Shown: positions 51,611 to 60,731 of the stretch, piece by piece
Layout of the letters: each line of letters starts with the position of its first letter
Numbering within the stretch: position 1 is the stretch's first letter
From: Candidatus Bathyarchaeota archaeon
Lineage (GTDB): Archaea; Thermoproteota; Bathyarchaeia; Bathyarchaeales; Bathycorpusculaceae
DNA length: 64,000 nucleotides
Assembly (NCBI GenBank): GCA_026014595.1
Contig: JAOZHY010000016.1
Location: 100,542 to 164,541, forward strand
Direction of reading: 5' to 3'
The notes under the pieces: generated by a model
What the model saw: the letters and a program-made list of their open reading frames with translations, nothing else
Told to the model about the DNA's origin: nothing
Database searches by the model: none
Made by a program: the position numbers and the translations under genes

Positions 51611-51832
51611 GTGCCAGTTCCAACAGTTAAAAAAGGCAAATGGTGGAAAGAGAGGGAGCGAACAAAATCTGGCAGATGGCGAAAAAAACGGTCCGATGCA
51701 GATAAACCCAGAGAAAAGAAGCGCTCACGTCTCATATACGCTTTAGCCGCAGTAGTGGTGATTGTGGTGGCGATAGTGGTTTTGTACTTCTTGTTCCCCG
51801 AACTGTTCGGATGGCTTAACCCCTTCGCTTGA
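51611..51832 (+). CDS. Small tail-anchored basic protein
   Basis: This 73-residue protein has a very basic N-terminal half (KKGKWWKERERTKSGRWRKK) and one C-terminal TM helix (LIYALAAVVVIVVAIVVLYFLF), a tail-anchored layout. GTG at 51611 is the annotated start, following GGTAGCGCC. No family is recognised; the basic segment could bind RNA or ribosomes. It is convergent with TatD, 7 bp apart. Confidence 0.6.
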   Translation: MPVPTVKKGKWWKERERTKSGRWRKKRSDADKPREKKRSRLIYALAAVVVIVVAIVVLYFLFPELFGWLNPFA

Positions 51833-51839
51833 TGATGCG

Positions 51840-52619
51840 CTAACGCAGTTTTATGTTGAAGAAGCCTTCAAAATTCTGGGCTATCTGGTCCGCCACATCA
51901 ACCACAGCCATACCCTTCACTTCCGCTATGGACTCGACCACTGTAGGAATGAACGAGGGGCTCGTCATCCTGCCGCCATAAGGCGCTTTCCTGAAAATCA
52001 CCGGTCCATCCGTCTCAGTTAACAAGTTTGTGAGGGGCACTTTTTTCACAACCTCACGAATACCGTTTGAGTAAGCAACGGGCGGACCTTCAGTGATAAA
52101 GTATCCGTGGTCAACCGCCTTGTATAGGGCGCTCATGGGGTGGCTGAACCAGTGCAGCAGAACCCTTTTGAGACGGTACGAAGGAAGCATGTCCACGATT
52201 TGCGTTGTGGTGCCTCGCGAGTGAATTATGACCGGAAGCTCAAGCTCTTCACCCAGGTGCAGCATTTTTTCAAAAACCATGAGTTGCTTCGCCCATATTG
52301 CCTCGTACTTGTAGTCGAGTCCGATTTCGCCGATGGCAGTAACCGCTTTTTTCCGGCTTTGCTCTGTGATTAGCTGAACGGTTTCTTCAAGTTCGTTTTC
52401 TTTCAGCACGTTCACGTTCCACGGGTGAATCCCCAACGCTGGATAAACCATGTTAGGGTGTTTTTCCGCCAGTCTAAGGCTGCCCTTGCTTGTTTCAAGG
52501 TCCATCGAGTTTGAAACCAACGCCACCACGCTGGCGTCTCTGGCTTCCTTCAAAATCTGATCCACGTGTGCTGCGTATTCTGGATCTGAAAGGTGGATAT
52601 GTGCGTCAATTAGCTTCAT
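51840..52619 (-). CDS. tatD: TatD-family metal-dependent hydrolase/nuclease
   Basis: This 259-residue TIM-barrel hydrolase has an N-terminal DAHIHLSD metal site, EIGLDYK with the catalytic Glu, PVIIHSRGTT and TETDGPV near the C-terminus. TatD proteins are Mg2+-dependent DNases with 3'-5' exonuclease activity and possible roles in DNA repair. It starts at ATG 52619. A TATA on the minus strand (ACTATAAAAACG) lies near 52653-52664. Confidence 0.92.
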   Translation of the reverse strand: MKLIDAHIHLSDPEYAAHVDQILKEARDASVVALVSNSMDLETSKGSLRLAEKHPNMVYPALGIHPWNVNVLKENELEETVQLITEQSRKKAVTAIGEIGLDYKYEAIWAKQLMVFEKMLHLGEELELPVIIHSRGTTTQIVDMLPSYRLKRVLLHWFSHPMSALYKAVDHGYFITEGPPVAYSNGIREVVKKVPLTNLLTETDGPVIFRKAPYGGRMTSPSFIPTVVESIAEVKGMAVVDVADQIAQNFEGFFNIKLR

Positions 52620-52865
52620 TTGTGCACCTTTAGTCGCCTAATACGGGCATGGCGTTTTTATAGTTTGTTCATTTACTCGGATGATTTTCCGCTGCACTGG
52701 GTTGGGGCGGTTCTTGTTTTTCAGTAGGCTCATTTTCTTAAGGTTTTTCCCTCTTTAAACGTGGAGCATGGCTTTTTCTTATGTTTAAACGATTTTAGCC
52801 GATGCTGTTAACCGAAAAGGCTAAATACAGCTTTAAAAAGAAAAAGAAGCTACGGAGAAGTCTTT

Positions 52866-53087
52866 ATGACTGATTTAGAATTAGCCGTAGCTCCCATGCA
52901 CCGTTTATGCAAGAAGGCGGGAGCCGACAGAGTGAGTGAAGCCGCAGCTAAAGAATTGGCTAAGGCGCTAGAGGAAATCGGAGTTAAAATCGCGAAAGAA
53001 GCTCTAGATTTCGCCATGCACGCGGGAAGGAAAACCATCAAAGCTGAAGACATAGAGATAGCCGCCAAGAAAGTCATGGGCAAGTAA
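52866..53087 (+). CDS. Archaeal histone (HMf-like)
   Basis: This 73-residue protein has the histone fold: an N-terminal helix ([19 protein letters not shown]) with the RVS loop, a long central helix ([32 protein letters not shown]) that carries the dimer interface, and the [14 protein letters not shown] third helix. It wraps DNA into archaeal nucleosome-like structures. A TTTAAAAAG TATA lies near 52832, and a poly-T terminator follows at 53119-53127. The window thus encodes both histone and Alba. Confidence 0.97.
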   Translation: MTDLELAVAPMHRLCKKAGADRVSEAAAKELAKALEEIGVKIAKEALDFAMHAGRKTIKAEDIEIAAKKVMGK

Positions 53088-53096
53088 AAGCGCAAG

Positions 53097-53128
53097 TTTT
53101 CCCTTCTCTTCTTTTTTGTCACCGATAA
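53097..53128 (+). terminator. Pyrimidine/T-rich terminator after the histone gene
   Basis: TTTTCCCTTCTCTTCTTTTTTGTC follows the histone stop within about 40 bp. There is no obvious hairpin; it resembles an archaeal oligo-T terminator. Confidence 0.45.
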
Positions 53129-53240
53129 AGTAGTGTAAACCCGCTTGCCTGACGCCAATTCTGCACCGTTTATCTTTGCTGTATAGTGACAGGACGTTTT
53201 AAATTGTATGTTGCAGAGTATTGTTTGAGGTGAACAAGTT

Positions 53241-53417
53241 ATGGGTTGGGGCAGTGCTGGCACGCCGCCATGGGTCGATGAAGAGAACATCGACAAAGAA
53301 AAGATGCGCAGGAAAGCGGCAGAGGACGCGGTTAGGATTAAGGCTTTGGAAGAGGAGAATGAAGCGCTGAAAAAGCGAATAAAAAAGTTGGAGGACAAAC
53401 TGAAAAAACGAGAGTAG
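53241..53417 (+). CDS. 58-residue coiled-coil protein
   Basis: This short gene begins MGWGSAGTPPWVDEENIDK and continues into a heptad-rich helix, EEENEALKKRIKKLEDKLKK, typical of a leucine-zipper-like coiled coil. A GAGGTG Shine-Dalgarno lies 8 nt before the ATG, and a TATA-like GTTTTAAATTG lies at about 53196-53206. These signals make a real gene likely despite its size. The Trp-Gly/Pro-rich N-terminus could mediate contacts. The function is unknown. Confidence 0.6.
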   Translation: MGWGSAGTPPWVDEENIDKEKMRRKAAEDAVRIKALEEENEALKKRIKKLEDKLKKRE

Positions 53418-53447
53418 GCGCTTTTCTGTTAGTCAGGTTTGATTTCT

Positions 53448-53699
53448 TCATTTTATATGTACGATTTTTCTGTCTTCGATTATGACGTTGAGGATTTCTG
53501 ATTGCTTTATGGCTTCAATGAGTTTTTGCTCTAGAGTTTTTTCGTATTCAAAGATGTACCGTTCTGGCTCTCCTGTAAACTGGTCTATCTCGTAAATGGG
53601 GGTGTCCTCTTCGTCCCAGCGAAGTATTCTAAAGCAGTAGATATGGTTCCTGCATGTGTCTATTAATTCAGGTTCTATTTCGTGGCTACCTATACGCAT
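53448..53699 (-). CDS. Small hypothetical protein
   Basis: This protein of about 83 residues begins MRIGSHEIEPELIDTCRNHIY, has the acidic stretch LRWDEEDTPIYEIDQFTGEP and ends EDRKIVHIK. It has a soluble alpha/beta pattern and no recognised family. The frame is open to 53729 but the inner ATG at 53699 is more natural. It lies between the coiled-coil gene and the antiporter, with an AT-rich flank. Confidence 0.5.
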   Translation of the reverse strand: MRIGSHEIEPELIDTCRNHIYCFRILRWDEEDTPIYEIDQFTGEPERYIFEYEKTLEQKLIEAIKQSEILNVIIEDRKIVHIK

Positions 53700-53729
53700 T
53701 CTTTTCACCGTATTCGCATGGCTTAGCAA

Positions 53730-53918
53730 GTCTTACGAAAGATAAATCAATATTTAAATCTACCGTAAAAATTAAGGTCCAAGCATCAGGTAAAACAAAA
53801 CAACATCAGAACAGCACAACAAAACAACATAACAACACTAAAAACGTGTATTTCTCAAAACTTTTTTTGTCATCAGCGAAGATGGTTAGCCGTGTCAAGT
53901 TCGTCATCGCGTACTTTT
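53730..53918. other. AT- and A/C-rich intergenic stretch
   Basis: No convincing gene is seen; a short plus-strand frame here is low-complexity. It contains runs such as AAAACAAAACAACATC and CAAAACAACATAACAAC. The stretch, together with the antiporter that follows, has noticeably lower GC than the surrounding sequence. Confidence 0.35.
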
Positions 53919-55097
53919 TCACATTGTTTTCAGTTCCGGATTACCTTTAACAAGTTTTGAAAAAAGCGGAAGAACAACTATCATCGAGCCAATGACCGAG
54001 ATTGCCGTCAAAGTCAAGAAATCTGTGCCTACGATTCCCATTGCTACCCCCTCGTAAGCAATTATAAAGGACATCTCTGCCCTTACGGCAAGTCCAATTG
54101 TTAATGTCCACAAAGTTTTGCCTTTAAAGCCGGCTAAATGTCCCCCCAATAAACCTCCTGAGAATCTTGCCAACAGAGCCACCCCAAGAATAATCAAGCC
54201 AACTGGGAGAAAAGCAAGCATACCAGTTGGACTAATCACTAAGCCTATGCTTGTGAAGAAGACGGCGGCGAAAATCTCTTTCATCATAGAAATCTTTTCT
54301 GCAAGCTTTTCACCTACTTTTTGATAGGGAATAATTGCGCCCATTATGAAGGCTCCTGTTACCGCGGCTAATCCAAACTGGGTTGCAGCAAAAGCCAACA
54401 TTAAACCCAAGCCGAGAAGGACAATAAAAAGAACCTCGTCAGAAACCACCCTTTCCAACCTTTTGATCACTATAGGCAAGATTTTGCTGCCAATGTAGAT
54501 TGAGGCAAGAATAAACAAAGAAGCAATAAGACCAATACTGATTAAACGTGTTGCTAAAAATGTGCCTTCAGTGAGTACACCTAACGCTATTGTCAGTATT
54601 AAAATACCTTCGATGTCATCCAACACGATAGCTGTAAGCAAAGTAGAACCGACTTTTGTATCCACTGCACCTTCGTAGCTGAGCATGGCTGCGATTACAC
54701 TCGTTCCGCTGGGAGCCAAAACAGCACCTAAAAGAAAAGCCGTTTGCCATGAAAAACCTAATGCAAGTCCAATTCCGTAGCCGAGCAGCACGGAAAGAAT
54801 AACACCGACCGTGGTGAGGAGAAAGGCGGTTTTACCCACTTTCCAAAAAGCAGAAGCATCAAACTCCAAACCCGTTGTAAACAGAATCAAGATTGAGCCT
54901 AACGTTGCAAGCAAATTAATAACAGTTAAATCAGTGACGAGCCCAAGCCCACCGGGACCCCCTATGAAAAGACCAACTAAAATAGCGCCTATTACACCAG
55001 GAAGCTTGAGCTTCTTAAACAACTCGGAACCAAGCGAGGAAACAACAATTAACAACCCAACCTGAAAAAGTATAAAGACCGCTGGGTCAGCTGACAT
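53919..55097 (-). CDS. Cation/proton antiporter, CPA2 (KefB-like) family
   Basis: This 392-residue protein has about 11-12 TM helices and the CPA2 landmarks GVIGAILVGLFIGGPGGLGL, a LAPSGTSVIAAML segment with conserved Ser/Thr, and the functional Asp pair in AIVLDDIEGIL. It exchanges Na+ or K+ for H+ across the membrane and contributes to pH or ion homeostasis. There is no cytosolic RCK domain. Codon usage and base content are AT-richer than its neighbours, hinting at recent acquisition. It starts at ATG 55097. Confidence 0.92.
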   Translation of the reverse strand: MSADPAVFILFQVGLLIVVSSLGSELFKKLKLPGVIGAILVGLFIGGPGGLGLVTDLTVINLLATLGSILILFTTGLEFDASAFWKVGKTAFLLTTVGVILSVLLGYGIGLALGFSWQTAFLLGAVLAPSGTSVIAAMLSYEGAVDTKVGSTLLTAIVLDDIEGILILTIALGVLTEGTFLATRLISIGLIASLFILASIYIGSKILPIVIKRLERVVSDEVLFIVLLGLGLMLAFAATQFGLAAVTGAFIMGAIIPYQKVGEKLAEKISMMKEIFAAVFFTSIGLVISPTGMLAFLPVGLIILGVALLARFSGGLLGGHLAGFKGKTLWTLTIGLAVRAEMSFIIAYEGVAMGIVGTDFLTLTAISVIGSMIVVLPLFSKLVKGNPELKTM

Positions 55098-55214
55098 ACA
55101 CTTAAGGGCAACCCTAAACTATATTTCTCTTTCCATGCAATTCTTCCGAACGAGAAATTACCAAAAAGTTACCAATTTGTTTCTGCAACGCTAGAAAAAA
55201 CAATAATTAAAGAA

Positions 55215-55691
55215 CTACAGTTTTTTTGTCATTACGTAGGCGTCTTCGCCGTCCGAATAGTACCCATTGACTGTTCGACTCACTTCAAAGCCTAGTTTCT
55301 TGTAAAGCTGGACGCCTGCCACGTTCGTTACGCGAACCTCCAAGTAACATTGTTTCGCCTTATAGTAGCGCATGCCGTCCATGGCTTGGTTCAGAAGCGC
55401 GGTGGCTATGCCTTTGCGCCTTGCCTGCGGCATGATGGCGATCGAGACTACGTGCCCTTTCCTTATCAAGCCGCTGAAGCCGAAGTTGTTTAAGCCGACT
55501 TCGATGCGGCACATGATGTACCCGACGATTTTTCCGTTTTCCTCCGCAACGATGAAGGTTTCAGGGAACCGTTGGTGCAGGTCGATGAAGAAGTAGTCCG
55601 TGTAGTTTTCTGGCAAGGTTACGCGGTTGATTTGCATTACGCTCTGCAGGTCGTCTGGCGTGAACTTGCGCAGCTTGAAGGCTTGTTGCAT
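55215..55691 (-). CDS. GNAT N-acetyltransferase, RimI/Ard1-like
   Basis: This 158-residue GNAT protein has the acetyl-CoA motif QARRKGIATALL, preceded by VVSIAIMP, and YLEVRVTNVAGVQLYKKLGF in motif B. It resembles archaeal Ard1-type N-terminal protein acetyltransferases, which modify nascent or ribosomal proteins. The ATG at 55691 (MQQAFKLRKF) starts the domain, although the frame extends to 55724. No partner gene is nearby. Confidence 0.9.
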   Translation of the reverse strand: MQQAFKLRKFTPDDLQSVMQINRVTLPENYTDYFFIDLHQRFPETFIVAEENGKIVGYIMCRIEVGLNNFGFSGLIRKGHVVSIAIMPQARRKGIATALLNQAMDGMRYYKAKQCYLEVRVTNVAGVQLYKKLGFEVSRTVNGYYSDGEDAYVMTKKL

Positions 55692-55792
55692 CTTTTCGCC
55701 TTCATATCCAGATTTCCATATCAAACTTAAAGTTTACGTTTTAGTCAACGAAAAGCAGACTTCTTTTTCGTGTGGTCGTTACTAAAGCGCGC

Positions 55793-57064
55793 TTATTCCG
55801 CTGCCTGAACTTTCGGTAGAGTGAAGTTTCCGTTGGGCATGGTCCAAACTCTCGCCTGTGAACCCGCGATCTTGAACGCTTCATTAAGTGCGTCGTTGAT
55901 CGCCCGCGCCGTCTTCAGCTTGAAGATGTTGGTGGCGTAGTAGTCTGGTAGTGATGAAACCAGTATAATCTGGTGGTTCTGCAGCGCCTTAAGCAGGTAG
56001 TACGCTTTGTGTCCGCCCAAGGCGAAGTTGCGTTTGATTTCGCGTTCAACCGCTTTAAGGTCGCCGAGCCGCGCCATCCAGTCGTAGAACACTTGGTTTC
56101 CATGTCCTTCGGGGCATTCGGCGACGAGGATTATGACGCCGTTGCGCTTCACCACCTCAAGCGCGTTGTCCAACGCCTTGTAAGCCTGGTAAAGGTTTAG
56201 GTCTGCAGGGTAGCCACCTGGGCTGACGATGACGATGTCTGCTCTGCGGTCCACGGTCACGCGGTACATGTCGTCCACAAGCTTGACAGCCTCGAGGAAC
56301 GCCTGCTCCAGGTCGCCTGCGAAGGCTTTAACTATTTCGCCCTTGCCGTTGACTACGACGTTCAGGATAAAGTCCACCTTCGCCAACCGGGCAGCTTCAG
56401 TCATGTCCTGGTGCACGGGGTTTCCCTCCAAGACGCCTGTACGTGCGTTAGGGTTTAGGAGCATGGCGTGGTTGTGTTTTATGGTCTCTTCACATGAAAT
56501 GGCTGGCATAACGCTTTTGCGTCCGCCGCCGTAACCCGCGTAGTAGTGGAAGCCCACGTCGCCCAAGAGCACTTTCACATCTGCCTCAGCGAAAACACGG
56601 TTCAAAAGCACCTTGTTGCCGTGCGTCTTCGTCGTGCCCACGTACACTAAATCCTGTGCCTTGCAGTCGTGGCTAACCGTTTTCACGCGCCTTAGTGTTT
56701 CTTCGCCGATGAGCTTTGCTGCTTCTTCGGGTTTGACGGCACGGTGGGTGCCGCTGCCGAAGATAACGGTGACGTTCTCGTCTTTCACGCCCGCCGCGTT
56801 CAGCTCCGCAAGCACAGGCGGAAGCATCAGCGGGGTGGGTGTGTGCCGTGTCATATCATCAACGACGATGGCAACTTTGCTTTCCGCGTGGGCGATTTCT
56901 CTTAGGCGCTTGGTGCCGATGGGTTCGCTTAGTGCACGTTCCACCTCAGCGCGCGGGTCGGGTGCGCCAGGGGTTTCTTTTGGTACGATTGAGCCGAGGA
57001 GGTTCCTAGCTGGGACGCGTGCGCATACGTCGCTTTTGCCGTAGGGAAGCCAAACGTCCACCAT
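55793..57064 (-). CDS. LarA-like nickel-pincer-type racemase/DUF2088 protein
   Basis: This 423-residue protein shows the LarA pattern: DDMTRHTPTPL, GSGTHRAVKPEE (catalytic His), VSHDCKAQ, and GDVGFHYYAGYGGGRKSVMPA with the cofactor-linked Lys region. LarA family enzymes use a nickel-pincer nucleotide to racemise or epimerise alpha-hydroxy acids; several archaeal members have other substrates. The LarB/C/E cofactor genes are not in the window. It starts at ATG 57064. It is near hypA-like nickel genes only by genome, not by operon. Confidence 0.85.
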   Translation of the reverse strand: MVDVWLPYGKSDVCARVPARNLLGSIVPKETPGAPDPRAEVERALSEPIGTKRLREIAHAESKVAIVVDDMTRHTPTPLMLPPVLAELNAAGVKDENVTVIFGSGTHRAVKPEEAAKLIGEETLRRVKTVSHDCKAQDLVYVGTTKTHGNKVLLNRVFAEADVKVLLGDVGFHYYAGYGGGRKSVMPAISCEETIKHNHAMLLNPNARTGVLEGNPVHQDMTEAARLAKVDFILNVVVNGKGEIVKAFAGDLEQAFLEAVKLVDDMYRVTVDRRADIVIVSPGGYPADLNLYQAYKALDNALEVVKRNGVIILVAECPEGHGNQVFYDWMARLGDLKAVEREIKRNFALGGHKAYYLLKALQNHQIILVSSLPDYYATNIFKLKTARAINDALNEAFKIAGSQARVWTMPNGNFTLPKVQAAE

Positions 57065-57342
57065 GGAGAATCACACGGTTAATAATGGAAGAGAAAGACA
57101 GCAAGAAACTATTAAGCCTTATCAAATAAATGCAGGAAAAAATTTGCGGTTAAGCTTCTGCAATTGCAGCTGCGTTGTGACGAGCTATTGATAATTATGG
57201 GAATCTGGTTTTAGGGCGGAGCAAATCCTTAATGGTCATCCTTTATAGTAAAGGCGCATTTTGTGATTTCTTTCCCACTAACAAAAACGTGCAAAACAGT
57301 AAAATAACACAACATAACACTCACACAGCAAGGCGACACCAA

Positions 57343-58878
57343 TTGACTAGCAACCTCCAACCTTTCTATGAGCAACTTATGGCAAGAGCGAAAGACCTTA
57401 TTGTGCTGCAGTCTGCTGAGGCGCTTGTGCACTGGGACATGGAAACCATGATGCCTCCCCGAGCCGTGAGCCTGCGCAGCGAGCAACTCGCGCTGTTAAG
57501 CCGCATCAGCCACAAGATGAGCACCGACCCTGAAATAGGGCACCTCCTGCAAGCCATAACCGGTAGCCCGGAGTTTGAGAGTCTCGGCGAAGTGGAGAAA
57601 CGCAACATCCACCTTATCAAGAAAAACTATGAAGAACAAACCGCACTGCCAGAAAAACTCGTCTCGGAAACTGCAAAGCAGCAAGCCATAACCGTGAACA
57701 CTTGGAAAAAGGCAAAAGCCGCAAAACGCTTCGACATTCTTAAGCCCGAACTTGAAAAACTCCTTGACCTGAGCCGCCAAGCCGCAGAAATTCTCATGAA
57801 AGTCAAACAAACCCGCACGCCTTACGACGCGCTAATAGACATTTATGAGCCGAAGATGACAGCCGACGCCATAGCTATGATTTTCAACCCGCTCCAGCAA
57901 GGACTCAAAAGGCTATTGGAGAAAATTCAAGCCAGCCCAAACCAGCCCGACACCGAAATCCTCAAACGCACAATTCTAATAGAAGCGCAGCGGAAAATCG
58001 CAAAAGCTCTCAGCCAAACACTCGGCTACGACACCACGACCCGAGAAGCTGGCGGCAGAATCGATGAGACTGAGCACCCCTTCACCGAAGGCTACTATGA
58101 CGACGTGCGAATAACCACTCACTATTATCCTGAAGAGTTCGCGTCCTCCATTTTCTCAGTGCTCCATGAAACAGGCCATGCGTTGTACGAACAGTGCTTA
58201 CCCCAGCAATGGAAATATCAGCCCATCGGCACATACTGCTCCATGGGGTTCCACGAATCCCAATCACGCCTCTACGAAAACATCATAGGCCGCTCCCGAG
58301 AATTCTGGACCAGTTGGCTGCCGAAACTGAAACAAATCGCTGCTCCAGCGCTTGACGACGTTGATTTGGACGATTTTGTGCGCGCCATAAACCATGTTAA
58401 GCCTTCAAAAATCCGCATAGAAGCCGACGAAGTCACCTATAACCTTCACATAATCATACGCTTCCAAATCGAAAAAGAACTCTTCAGTGGCAAAGTCAGC
58501 GTAAACGAACTGCCCGAACTCTGGAACCAGAAGTACACTGAATATTTGGGTGTAGAAATCCAAAACGACAGCGAAGGGGTCATGCAGGACACACATTGGC
58601 CAAGCGGGCTGTATGGGTATTTCCCAACGTACGCTTTAGGAAACATCTACAGTGGACAAATAACTGCCGCGCTCACAAGAGACCTGCCAGACTGGCGCAG
58701 TCAAGTCACTCAGGGTAACCTAAATGGAGTGCGCGAATGGCTTATCAAGAACGTGTACAGCTACGGCAACCTCTACGACCCCGCAGACCTCATAAGGAAA
58801 ATTACTGGAAAAAACTTGGATGCTGAACCTTACCTTAGATATCTGCATGAGAAATACAGCGGACTCTACGGGTTTTGA
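57343..58878 (+). CDS. M32-family thermostable carboxypeptidase
   Basis: This 511-residue protein has the zinc motif HETGHALYEQ, preceded by SIFSVLHE, the conserved MGFHESQSRLYEN and a large helical N-terminal scaffold (LHWDMETMMPP-like VHWDMETMMPPRAV). M32 enzymes release C-terminal amino acids from peptides. The frame opens at 57232, but TTG 57343 (LTSNLQPFYEQ) is the family-typical start. Its leader is A/C-rich (AACACAACATAACAC). Its end overlaps the small membrane gene on the minus strand. Confidence 0.92.
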   Translation: MTSNLQPFYEQLMARAKDLIVLQSAEALVHWDMETMMPPRAVSLRSEQLALLSRISHKMSTDPEIGHLLQAITGSPEFESLGEVEKRNIHLIKKNYEEQTALPEKLVSETAKQQAITVNTWKKAKAAKRFDILKPELEKLLDLSRQAAEILMKVKQTRTPYDALIDIYEPKMTADAIAMIFNPLQQGLKRLLEKIQASPNQPDTEILKRTILIEAQRKIAKALSQTLGYDTTTREAGGRIDETEHPFTEGYYDDVRITTHYYPEEFASSIFSVLHETGHALYEQCLPQQWKYQPIGTYCSMGFHESQSRLYENIIGRSREFWTSWLPKLKQIAAPALDDVDLDDFVRAINHVKPSKIRIEADEVTYNLHIIIRFQIEKELFSGKVSVNELPELWNQKYTEYLGVEIQNDSEGVMQDTHWPSGLYGYFPTYALGNIYSGQITAALTRDLPDWRSQVTQGNLNGVREWLIKNVYSYGNLYDPADLIRKITGKNLDAEPYLRYLHEKYSGLYGF

Positions 58879-59057
58879 GGCAGCGGCTTCTTAGCTAACA
58901 TGTTATAAACGTAGAGGGCGATATAAGCAGCAATTCCACCTATAAAGAGGAAGACGCCAAACCAACCGACAACAGCGTCGTAATAATTAGCGCCGTAGAG
59001 AAAAAGCACGATACCAACCACGACTACGCCTAAGCACGCCCAATCAGTCCAACTCAT
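58866..59057 (-). CDS. Small two-TM membrane protein
   Basis: This 63-residue protein begins MSWTDWACLGVVVVGIVLFL and has a second helix, GWFGVFLFIGGIAAYIALYV, ending AKKPLPQNP. A TATA (CTCTATATATTC on the minus strand) lies about 50 bp upstream near 59104-59114, in a region shared with the divergent fae-hps promoter. The family is not recognised. It overlaps the M32 gene end by 13 bp. Confidence 0.55.
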   Translation of the reverse strand: MSWTDWACLGVVVVGIVLFLYGANYYDAVVGWFGVFLFIGGIAAYIALYVYNMLAKKPLPQNP

Positions 59058-59195
59058 TCAGCAGTCCTCATACACCAGATAATAGCATTCACTATGCAGC
59101 CAGAATATATAGAGTTACCGATGAGTCCTCGCCAAAAGAAAACTCAAGACCCGACATAGACGCCGAAAGTTCCCGATAACACTTGCCAGAAATTC

Positions 59196-59228
59196 ATTAT
59201 CATCCGACACTCTTATATACAAGATAAT
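59196..59228 (+). promoter_or_regulatory. fae-hps promoter with inverted repeat
   Basis: The TATA sequence CTTATATAC (about 59212-59220) is enclosed by ATTATC (59196-59201) and GATAAT (59223-59228). A further GATAAT lies at 59078-59083. This is a candidate binding site for the helix-turn-helix domain encoded by the gene it precedes. The arms are short, so chance is possible. Confidence 0.4.
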
Positions 59229-59255
59229 ACAGAGAGAGCGCCAGAGGCGACAAAA

Positions 59256-60698
59256 ATGTCGGACACGGACATTAAAAAACCTGAAACACGAGAAGAATTG
59301 ATAAAAATCGTGACAGAAGCTATCAAAAAAGAAACAGAAGCCAAAGATTCGCGGCATAAAAAACCGACAATATCTGGAACAGCTAAGACGCTCAACATAC
59401 ACAGAGATACACTTTACACATGGCTAAAAGAATTTGACGTTGATTTCAAGCAGATTTCCGACGGCTTAACGACAGCGTTAAGCTCAAACGTCGGCGATTC
59501 AGAAAGCGTATACCTAATTGGCGAAGCTCTTGTCGGAGAAGGAAACGAAGTGGCGCACATAGACCTTTTACTAGGCGACAAAAACGGGCCAGTTGGGGAA
59601 GCATTTGCTTCGGGGATGTCGAATCTTTCAGCTGGACACACGCCTTTGCTAGCGGTGATAAGGCCTAACCTCCCGCCAAAACCGCATACGCTGCTGGTGC
59701 CGAAGGTAACCGTGAAGAACATGGAAGACACAGGCAAAATCTTTGGACCTGCACAGGCGGCGGTTGCGAAGGCAGTCGCGGATTCTGTTGAAGAAGGCAT
59801 TATTCCCGCTGATAAGGTGGATGATTGGGTAATCATATGCAGCGTGTTCATACACCCCCAAGCAAGTGACTACCGAAGGATATACCAGTACAACTACGGC
59901 GCGACAAAGTTAGCCTTGCAAAGGGCTTTGAAGAAGTATCCATCACTCGAGAAAATTAACTACGACAAAGACAGGGCGAAACACCCGATAATGGGCTTCA
60001 AGGTTCCGCGCTTGTGGAGACCACCATACCTGCAAATCTCACTTGACAACCCATCGCTTGAGAACGCCAAGAAAGTAATTCAGCAGTTGCCGGGAAGCGA
60101 CAGAATAATCATCGAAGCCGGCACGCCGCTCATCAAACGCTACGGTACCAGAGTGATAGGTGATTTGAGGCAGGTGGCCAAAGACACTTTTATGGTTGCA
60201 GACCTCAAGACGCTGGATGTTGGAAAGGTAGAAGTAGACATAGCCTACGAAGACACGGCAGACGCTGTAGTCGCGGCAGGACTAGCACCGCCTGAAACGC
60301 TTGATGCGTTCGTGCATGAAGCTAAACGGCTCGGGATATACGCTGTCGTAGACATGCTGAACGTCGATGACGTTCTTGGAAAATTGCAATCACTCAAGGA
60401 ATTTCCGGACATCGTGATACTGCACAGGGGAATAGACCAGGAAAGCGGAAGAACCTGCGGGCTTGAACGCATACAGATGATACGCCAAGCCTTCCCAGAC
60501 AAGAAGTTTCTCATAGCGGTTGCAGGTGGCATAGTTCCAGAAACAGCCAAGGAAGCCTTGGAGCAAGGCGCAGACATACTCGTCGTCGGAAGATACGTGA
60601 CTCAGTCAAAAGACATAGAACGTGCTGTACGAGACTTCTTAGAGCTGACGCCAAGCATGCGCGAAGACATCGACCTGTTCAGAGTACACACCGAATAA
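59256..60698 (+). CDS. fae-hps: HTH domain fused to formaldehyde-activating enzyme and 3-hexulose-6-phosphate synthase (Fae-Hps)
   Basis: This 480-residue protein has three parts. Residues 1-80 contain a helix-turn-helix ([20 protein letters not shown], 36-55). Residues about 85-250 are Fae ([20 protein letters not shown], with the catalytic His101, and [11 protein letters not shown]). Residues about 255-480 are Hps (DLKTLD at 316-321, and VAGGI...[11 protein letters not shown]). Fae condenses formaldehyde with tetrahydromethanopterin; Hps links it with ribulose 5-phosphate. Ordinary archaeal Fae-Hps has about 390-400 residues and no HTH. The HTH could allow autoregulation. The TATA and inverted repeat lie just upstream. 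Confidence 0.92.
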   Translation: MSDTDIKKPETREELIKIVTEAIKKETEAKDSRHKKPTISGTAKTLNIHRDTLYTWLKEFDVDFKQISDGLTTALSSNVGDSESVYLIGEALVGEGNEVAHIDLLLGDKNGPVGEAFASGMSNLSAGHTPLLAVIRPNLPPKPHTLLVPKVTVKNMEDTGKIFGPAQAAVAKAVADSVEEGIIPADKVDDWVIICSVFIHPQASDYRRIYQYNYGATKLALQRALKKYPSLEKINYDKDRAKHPIMGFKVPRLWRPPYLQISLDNPSLENAKKVIQQLPGSDRIIIEAGTPLIKRYGTRVIGDLRQVAKDTFMVADLKTLDVGKVEVDIAYEDTADAVVAAGLAPPETLDAFVHEAKRLGIYAVVDMLNVDDVLGKLQSLKEFPDIVILHRGIDQESGRTCGLERIQMIRQAFPDKKFLIAVAGGIVPETAKEALEQGADILVVGRYVTQSKDIERAVRDFLELTPSMREDIDLFRVHTE

Positions 60699-60708
60699 AC
60701 GTGCAGCA

Positions 60709-60731
60709 AAGCCTTTCCTTTTCTCTCTTTT
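60709..60731 (+). terminator. T-rich terminator after fae-hps
   Basis: GCCTTTCCTTTTCTCTCTTTTT lies just after the fae-hps stop codon. It ends at the convergent MFS gene, so a bidirectional stop is plausible. Confidence 0.4.
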
